Shown here in pieces: positions 5,833-10,254 of a DNA stretch of 10,254 bases. Both the position numbers and the translations under genes were made by a program. Below the pieces are notes generated by a model. It was not told the origin of the DNA and searched no databases. It worked only from the letters and a program-made list of their open reading frames with translations. Each line of letters opens with the position of its first letter. Positions within the stretch are counted from its first letter, which is position 1. This stretch comes from Actinomycetota bacterium. GTDB lineage: Bacteria; Actinomycetota; Actinomycetes; Actinomycetales; Microbacteriaceae. The DNA lies in the NCBI GenBank assembly GCA_009702645.1, contig WLHO01000018.1, forward strand, positions 1 through 10,254, written 5' to 3'.

Positions 5833-7932
5833 ATGCTGCTTCCATCAACTGCACTTGACCGAGTTCTGGGCGATAAAACCGCCAAGAGCTTCGCCAAGAA
5901 CTTGGGTCTAATGACCATCGCAGATCTGTTGCAGCACTACCCAAGGCGCTACTCGAATCGCGGCGAATTGACTCCGATTGCGAATTTGCCAATTGGCGAG
6001 TCTCTGTCGATAGTTGCCGAGGTTGTGGACGCCAGAGAAAGGCGCACCAAGGGACGAGTAAGTCACATTCTTGAGGTGAGGATTACTGACGGAAGTGGGT
6101 TTTTGTCTCTGACTTTTTTTAATCAGGCTTGGAGGCAAAAAGATCTAAAGCCTGGAGTTCGCGGTTTATTCGCTGGAAAAATCGGGGAGTACCAGGGCAA
6201 GTTGCAACTGTCCCACCCTGACTATGAACTCTTCCCTGAGGAGGTATCAGAATTTGACGCCAAAGCATGGGCGGATCAACCAATCCCTATCTATCCGGCA
6301 TCAGCAAACGTCACTACCTGGATGATTCAGCGCGCACTTGGGATTGTGCTGGACACACTAGAGCCAATAGTCGATGAAGTGCCTGAGGACCTAGCAAAAA
6401 AACACAAACTGCTTTCAATCAACGAGGCACTCGAGAAGATTCATCGCCCCTCGACAAAAAACGAGATTGGCGCAGCCAAGAAAACTTTGGTTTATCGAGA
6501 AGCCTTCTTGCTCCAGGCAAACTTGATTCAAAGACGTCTGGATAACGAACAATCTCCAGCAACTGCAAGAAGTTCTCACACTGGCGGCTACCTAGAAAAG
6601 TTTGATTCAAACCTGCCGTTTAAGCTCACAGCTGGACAGACTGAAGTTGGAAAAGATATTGCGGCCGATCTTTCCAAGACTTATCCGATGAACCGCTTGC
6701 TTCAGGGAGAAGTTGGTTCAGGTAAAACTTTGGTTGCACTTCGTGCCATGCTCACGGTTGCAGACAGTGATGGTCAGTCCGCTCTTCTTGCTCCTACTGA
6801 AGTTTTGGCCTCGCAGCATTTTCGCTCAATCGAGAAAAGCCTTGGAGAGGATCTTGCTAAGCAAGTTGGCCTGACACTGCTAACTGGTCAGCTGCCAACC
6901 GATGAGCGTAAGAAGGCCATGCTCCAGGTGGTTTCAGGTAAGGCAAGGATTGTTATCGGAACTCATGCCCTGTTTTCCGAAAAAGTTGAGTTTTATGACT
7001 TGGGACTTGTGGTTATCGATGAGCAGCACCGCTTCGGTGTGGAGCAAAGAGAAAAGCTTCGTCTGAAAGGCAAACTATCGCCGCACGTGCTGACAATGAC
7101 GGCCACCCCAATTCCAAGAACCCTTGCTGTCACAGTGTTTGGTGACATGGCGGTTTCTTCACTTACTGAGTTGCCGGCTGGACGAAAGGAAATCGACTCG
7201 CACGTGGTTAGAGCTGGCGACCCTGCTCTGGTGTCTCGAGTGTGGAGCCGACTTGCCGAGGAAATCGCCAAAGGTCATCAAGCATTCGTCGTTTGTCCAA
7301 AGATTGACGAGAGCGAGAAAGAGCAATCTGGTGCGTCGGTTGAGAAGACGATTTTGCAGCTAAGGCAAAATCCCGCCCTTGCCGGTGTTCGAATGCAGGA
7401 ACTTCATGGCCGCATGGATGCTCTAGCCAAGGCTGAAGTTATGCAGGCATTTTTAGCAAAGGAGATCGACCTGTTGGTTTCTACCACGGTGATCGAAGTC
7501 GGTGTAGATGTCCCAAACGCAACAGCGATGGTGATCTTGGATGCCGATAACTTTGGAATCTCTCAGCTGCACCAACTTCGCGGCCGAGTGGGTCGAGGGT
7601 CAGCCAAGGGGCTTTGTCTATTGCTAACAGCTGCCGAAGATGACTCAATTGCTTTGCAACGAATAGAGGCGGTCGCGGGAGAAAGTGATGGCTTTAAGCT
7701 CAGCGAGATTGATCTTGAGCTGCGCCGCGAGGGAGATGTCTTGGGCGCTACCCAGTCCGGAGGTAGATCAAGCCTGAGACTGCTTCGAGTGATCCAAGAT
7801 GCCGACCTGATTCAAAAGGTACGTGCGGAGCTCGAAGAAGTCTTTGCCAAAGATCCAAAGCTCTCCGGTAACCCAACGCTTAGGCAAGCCATAGACCAAG
7901 CCAATGCTGCGGAAAATCTAGCAAAGGGATAA
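5833..7932 (+). CDS. recG: ATP-dependent DNA helicase RecG
   Basis: Superfamily 2 double-strand translocase that reverses stalled forks, migrates branched junctions and removes R-loops. The 699 residues are close to E. coli RecG (693). The N-terminal part carries the HhH/wedge region with an OB fold: LQHYPRRYSNRG near residues 34-45 and beta-strands to about 150. Helicase motifs follow in order: motif I (Walker A) GEVGSGKT with K298, motif II DEQH at 396-399 followed by RFGV, motif III TATPIPRT near 423-430, motif V VSTTVIEVGVDVP, and motif VI QLRGRVGRG at 581-589. DEQHRFGV separates it from PriA and the related TRCF/Mfd, although Mfd shares the translocase core; the lack of CarD-like and UvrB-like regions rules out Mfd. 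The C-terminal LRREGDVLG stretch fits the RecG TRG region. ATG 5833 is preceded by GGAAG, and coaD follows after 27 bp. Confidence 0.97.
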   Translation: MLLPSTALDRVLGDKTAKSFAKNLGLMTIADLLQHYPRRYSNRGELTPIANLPIGESLSIVAEVVDARERRTKGRVSHILEVRITDGSGFLSLTFFNQAWRQKDLKPGVRGLFAGKIGEYQGKLQLSHPDYELFPEEVSEFDAKAWADQPIPIYPASANVTTWMIQRALGIVLDTLEPIVDEVPEDLAKKHKLLSINEALEKIHRPSTKNEIGAAKKTLVYREAFLLQANLIQRRLDNEQSPATARSSHTGGYLEKFDSNLPFKLTAGQTEVGKDIAADLSKTYPMNRLLQGEVGSGKTLVALRAMLTVADSDGQSALLAPTEVLASQHFRSIEKSLGEDLAKQVGLTLLTGQLPTDERKKAMLQVVSGKARIVIGTHALFSEKVEFYDLGLVVIDEQHRFGVEQREKLRLKGKLSPHVLTMTATPIPRTLAVTVFGDMAVSSLTELPAGRKEIDSHVVRAGDPALVSRVWSRLAEEIAKGHQAFVVCPKIDESEKEQSGASVEKTILQLRQNPALAGVRMQELHGRMDALAKAEVMQAFLAKEIDLLVSTTVIEVGVDVPNATAMVILDADNFGISQLHQLRGRVGRGSAKGLCLLLTAAEDDSIALQRIEAVAGESDGFKLSEIDLELRREGDVLGATQSGGRSSLRLLRVIQDADLIQKVRAELEEVFAKDPKLSGNPTLRQAIDQANAAENLAKG

Positions 7933-7959
7933 GGCACTATTTGTTGCTAACCTTGGGCT

Positions 7960-8448
7960 ATGGCAAAACTCGCCGTCTACCCGGGTTCATTTGACCCGAT
8001 AACTCTTGGCCACGTCGACATCATCGAACGGGCTGCCTTGTTGTTTGATGAGCTTGAGGTCTTGGTTGTTCATAACCCTGACAAAGCCCCGCGTTTTTCA
8101 AGTTCAGAACGTGTATCGCTAATTAAGGAATCACTTGCTGAGGCCGGAATCACGAGCCCAAATATCAAAGTCACCGAGCTTTCTTCAGGGCTATTAGTTG
8201 ACTACCTAAGGGAAGTTGACGCCCGAGTTTTGCTAAAGGGATTTAGAAACAACGTAGATCTTGACTACGAACTTCCTATGGCGAAAGTAAATAGAGACCT
8301 AAGCGGGATTGAAACCGTGTTTATTGCAGCTGATCCTGCCTACGGCCTAGTTGCCTCTTCTTTGGTACGCCAGGTAGCGCAGCTTGGTGGACCAGTTGAA
8401 AACTATGTTTCCAAGGCGGTTGCCAAAGCTTTGCGGGGTTCTAAATGA
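7960..8448 (+). CDS. coaD: Phosphopantetheine adenylyltransferase (PPAT)
   Basis: Transfers AMP from ATP to 4'-phosphopantetheine, giving dephospho-CoA in the penultimate step of CoA synthesis; it acts in the cytosol, usually as a hexamer. At 162 residues it is normal (159-161 in E. coli and M. tuberculosis). It opens with the nucleotidyltransferase signature YPGSFDPITLGH, with S10 and catalytic H18 in the expected places, and K42 also matches the E. coli number. KGFRN (93-97) fits the ATP-binding region. The C-terminal nucleotide loop reads VASSLVR (131-137), whereas most family members have ISSS or VSSS, so the first serine is alanine; probably tolerated. No clear Shine-Dalgarno precedes ATG 7960, so it may depend on recG read-through or a weak site. 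Its TGA overlaps the next ATG as ATGA, implying coupling to the DUF177 gene. Confidence 0.96.
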   Translation: MAKLAVYPGSFDPITLGHVDIIERAALLFDELEVLVVHNPDKAPRFSSSERVSLIKESLAEAGITSPNIKVTELSSGLLVDYLREVDARVLLKGFRNNVDLDYELPMAKVNRDLSGIETVFIAADPAYGLVASSLVRQVAQLGGPVENYVSKAVAKALRGSK

Positions 8449-8948
8449 GCGTCTTTGAAGTTCCGGTAAATGAATTAACTCGTCGACCTGGACAAATGAG
8501 TGAACTTGATCTGGAGATAACCCTTACTAGTCCAATGGGCCAAGGTGCCGCAAGAGTTCCGGCAGGGGAGATTGTTGAGCTAAATCTTCGGCTCGAGTCA
8601 GTCCACGAGGGCATTTTGGCAACTGGAGAAGTTGATTCAACGGCAAAGGCTGAGTGCTCGAGATGCCTAGAGCCCCTGAATCTAGCGGTCGAGGTGGATT
8701 TTCAAGAGCTTTTCGCCTATTCTTTAGAGCAGGAAGATGATTTCCTAGTTCAGGACGAGAAAATCGACCTTGAGCAGGCCATCACCGATGCGGTAGTTTT
8801 AAGCCTTCCGTTCAAACCCGTTTGTAGCGAAGACTGTTTAGGTCTGTGCTCTGAATGTGGCATGAAAATGGCCGAAGACCCGGAACACGTTCACCAGGCG
8901 CAGATTGATTCTCGCTGGAGTGAGTTAGAAAGCTTTAGGAAAGAGTAA
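8445..8948 (+). CDS. yceD: DUF177/YceD family protein with cysteine motifs
   Basis: The family is widely found just upstream of rpmF. Its role is poorly defined; plant plastid relatives have been linked to 23S rRNA accumulation, so a role in large-subunit rRNA maturation is a reasonable inference. The 167 residues show an N-terminal beta-rich half, a CSRC pair (C71, C74) and then CxxxCxxxCxxC (C127, C131, C135, C138; CLGLCSECG). The latter resembles a zinc-knuckle and recurs in the family; metal binding is not proven by sequence. Between them is an acidic linker (EQEDDF). The start overlaps the coaD stop by 4 bp (ATGA), and rpmF begins 3 bp after its stop, so all three are probably translated from one message. 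AGGA near the end of the gene probably serves as the rpmF ribosome binding site. No alternative identity is apparent, but molecular function is unassigned. Confidence 0.88.
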   Translation: MSVFEVPVNELTRRPGQMSELDLEITLTSPMGQGAARVPAGEIVELNLRLESVHEGILATGEVDSTAKAECSRCLEPLNLAVEVDFQELFAYSLEQEDDFLVQDEKIDLEQAITDAVVLSLPFKPVCSEDCLGLCSECGMKMAEDPEHVHQAQIDSRWSELESFRKE

Positions 8949-8951
8949 GAA

Positions 8952-9155
8952 ATGCCAGTACCTAAAAGACGCATGTCGCGTTCCAACACTCGCGCTCGTC
9001 GCTCACAGTGGAAGGCCGCTCCAATCACTTTGGTTAAGAGCGTTGAAAACGGCAAGACTGTTTACTCACTTCCTCACCGTGCCAAGCTGGTTGAAGACTC
9101 CGCAGGCAATGCACTATTCATGGAGTACAAGGGCCGCAAGGTCGCTGACGCCTAA
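8952..9155 (+). CDS. rpmF: 50S ribosomal protein bL32, cysteine-free form
   Basis: Structural protein of the large ribosomal subunit near the 23S rRNA domain close to the exit tunnel and peptidyl transferase surroundings. The N-terminus [17 protein letters not shown] is diagnostic for bL32; the basic helix continues with SQWK. At 67 residues it is a little longer than the E. coli protein (57). It has no cysteine, so it is the C-minus type that does not bind zinc, and it ends in the [10 protein letters not shown] tail seen in Micrococcales-like homologues. Translation probably uses AGGA ending 11 nt before the ATG, inside the end of the preceding gene. Gaps to both neighbours are 3 bp. Confidence 0.97.
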   Translation: MPVPKRRMSRSNTRARRSQWKAAPITLVKSVENGKTVYSLPHRAKLVEDSAGNALFMEYKGRKVADA

Positions 9156-9158
9156 GTC

Positions 9159-9830
9159 ATGAACTTAGCTGCGCTGGGTAAATCCCTTGGCGTTGAAATT
9201 GAACCTCAACTACTAGAGCTTGCGCTCACTCATCGTTCCTATTCCTACGAGAACGGTCGCGGACCAAATAACGAACGCTTAGAGTTTCTTGGCGATGCAA
9301 TCCTCGGCTTTCTAGTCACCGCACACATTCACGATCACTTTTCTGATCTTGACGAGGGTGAACTCACAAAACTGAAAAATGCAGTTGTCAGCGCTCCTGC
9401 TCTGGCCAAAGCCGCTCATGGTTTAGATCTTGGTTCGCATCTACTTTTGGGGAAGGGTGAAATCCAAACTGGCGGTCGCGAGAAGCAGAACCTATTGGCT
9501 GATTGCTTTGAAGCAGTTCTGGGAGCTGCCTACGTATCTAACGGTATGGACGCAGCCTCAAAGATTGTCACAAAATTCATCCTGCCAATGCTCTCCAATC
9601 CAGAAGAAGTACTTGATTCAGCAGATCCAAAGACCACACTTTTGGAATTGCTTCAGGCAGCAAATAGATCGCAGCCCGTTTACGAAATCACCCACGAGGG
9701 CCCAGACCACGATCGAACATTCTTTGCCACTTTGTCTGTTGATGGTGAGGTCCTGTCAACAGCCGATGGCCGATCAAGAAAACTAGCTGAAACCAACGCG
9801 GCCATTAAAGCCCTAGCCTCGTTCAAGTAA
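9159..9830 (+). CDS. rnc: Ribonuclease III
   Basis: Double-strand-specific endoribonuclease that cuts the 30S precursor to release pre-16S and pre-23S rRNA and processes other structured RNAs. The 223 residues are normal (E. coli 226). The catalytic signature NERLEFLGDA supplies E39, E42 and D46, and LADCFEAVLG supplies D115 and E118. These equal E. coli E38, E41, D45, D114 and E117 shifted by one, so the active site is complete. The C-terminal ~70 residues (from about 153, DPKTTLLELLQ, to the AETNAAIKAL end) are a double-stranded-RNA-binding domain. The ATG is 3 bp after the rpmF stop. The stop TAA abuts the mutM ATG with no gap. Linking with DUF177 and rpmF puts rRNA processing and ribosomal protein supply on one transcript. 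No clear Shine-Dalgarno is seen, so coupling to rpmF translation is likely. Confidence 0.97.
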   Translation: MNLAALGKSLGVEIEPQLLELALTHRSYSYENGRGPNNERLEFLGDAILGFLVTAHIHDHFSDLDEGELTKLKNAVVSAPALAKAAHGLDLGSHLLLGKGEIQTGGREKQNLLADCFEAVLGAAYVSNGMDAASKIVTKFILPMLSNPEEVLDSADPKTTLLELLQAANRSQPVYEITHEGPDHDRTFFATLSVDGEVLSTADGRSRKLAETNAAIKALASFK

Positions 9831-10254
9831 ATGCCTGAGCTGCCAGAGGTAGAAACCGTTAGAGCTGGTCTCGCCAAATCTATATCCGGAGCGAGAATCA
9901 CGGGCCTGAAAATCCACGACTCCAGATCTCTCAAAAGACACTTGAGTGGGCCTGCCGACTTTAGAAAAAAGCTTGTTGGAACCAAGGTTCTGGATGTAGT
10001 CAGGCGTGGAAAGTTTCTTTGGCTGCCTTTGGATTCGGGGGTAAGTGCTCTAGTTGGACATTTGGGGATGAGCGGCCAGATGCTTATTCGCACCCCGGAT
10101 TACCCAGCGGATTATCTCAATCGAGTCACTATTGAGTTTGAAACCAGCAAAGGCAAACCACTTGAACTAAGGTTTGTCGATCAGAGAATTTTTGGCTCTT
10201 TGGCTATAGATGATCTAGTTCAGACACGCGATGGGGGCTCGGGAGGATTCAGCG
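9831..10254 (+). CDS. mutM: Formamidopyrimidine-DNA glycosylase, 3'-truncated by window edge
   Basis: Bifunctional glycosylase/AP lyase (Fpg) that removes 8-oxoguanine and FapyG from DNA. 141 codons are visible of the usual ~270-300; the frame stays open to the last base. The catalytic N-terminal proline is present: MPELPEVETVR gives P2 (Schiff base nucleophile) and E3. K61 in RRGKF matches the second catalytic lysine region (E. coli K57). GHLGMSGQ carries H77 and M80, where the methionine is the intercalating residue. VDQRIFG holds R119 and F121, equivalents of the void-filling Arg and Phe. The helix-two-turn-helix and zinc finger lie beyond the edge. The VDQRIFG residues, with Arg and Phe both present, favour Fpg over endonuclease VIII. 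It starts at an ATG directly after the rnc TAA without a Shine-Dalgarno, so coupled translation is likely. Confidence 0.96.
   Translation, partial: MPELPEVETVRAGLAKSISGARITGLKIHDSRSLKRHLSGPADFRKKLVGTKVLDVVRRGKFLWLPLDSGVSALVGHLGMSGQMLIRTPDYPADYLNRVTIEFETSKGKPLELRFVDQRIFGSLAIDDLVQTRDGGSGGFS

Noticed and set aside
5681..5992. Minus-strand frame of 103 codons across the rsmD/recG divergent region.
   Set aside because: It overlaps the start of rsmD in a different frame and the start of recG antisense. Its product resembles no family.

Overview
The window is an ordinary, very compact stretch of core bacterial chromosome. It holds eleven protein genes (two cut by the window edges), with no RNA gene, mobile element, CRISPR array or phage sign. 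The organism is most likely an actinobacterium. A mycothiol-type MshB deacetylase lies between typA and fdxA-dapC, and DUF177-rpmF-rnc-mutM form a second run; both gene orders resemble those known from actinobacteria. Base composition looks close to 50% GC by eye, with many CTA (Leu) and AGA (Arg) codons, which is low for the group. With gaps of 0-50 bp, this suggests a streamlined lineage such as the small freshwater Microbacteriaceae (Rhodoluna/Aquiluna type). That placement is inference from context, not a measured phylogeny.

Left block (1-5218, all +): the 3' two thirds of typA/bipA (ribosome-associated GTPase); an mshB-like zinc deacetylase with an unusual C-terminal four-helix membrane domain; fdxA (7Fe ferredoxin); dapC (lysine/peptidoglycan precursor aminotransferase), starting directly at the fdxA stop; and gltA (citrate synthase), starting at TTG behind a clear Shine-Dalgarno. 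Gaps are 19, 30, 0 and 30 bp, so co-transcription is likely for most of the run.

Middle: rsmD (16S rRNA guanine-N2 methyltransferase) is the only minus-strand gene. Its stop codon overlaps the gltA stop by three bases, so the convergent genes share their ends. It is divergent from recG across about 50 bp that should carry both promoters.

Right block (5833-10254, all +): recG (fork-remodelling helicase), coaD (phosphopantetheine adenylyltransferase), a DUF177/YceD cysteine-motif protein, rpmF (cysteine-free bL32), rnc (RNase III) and mutM (8-oxoguanine glycosylase, cut by the right edge). From coaD on, junctions are -4, +3, +3 and 0 bp, a tightly coupled set joining ribosome/rRNA biogenesis with CoA synthesis and DNA repair.

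I found no convincing new system. The points most worth a second look are the MshB-membrane fusion, the overlapping gltA/rsmD stops, and the inverted position of rsmD beside recG.
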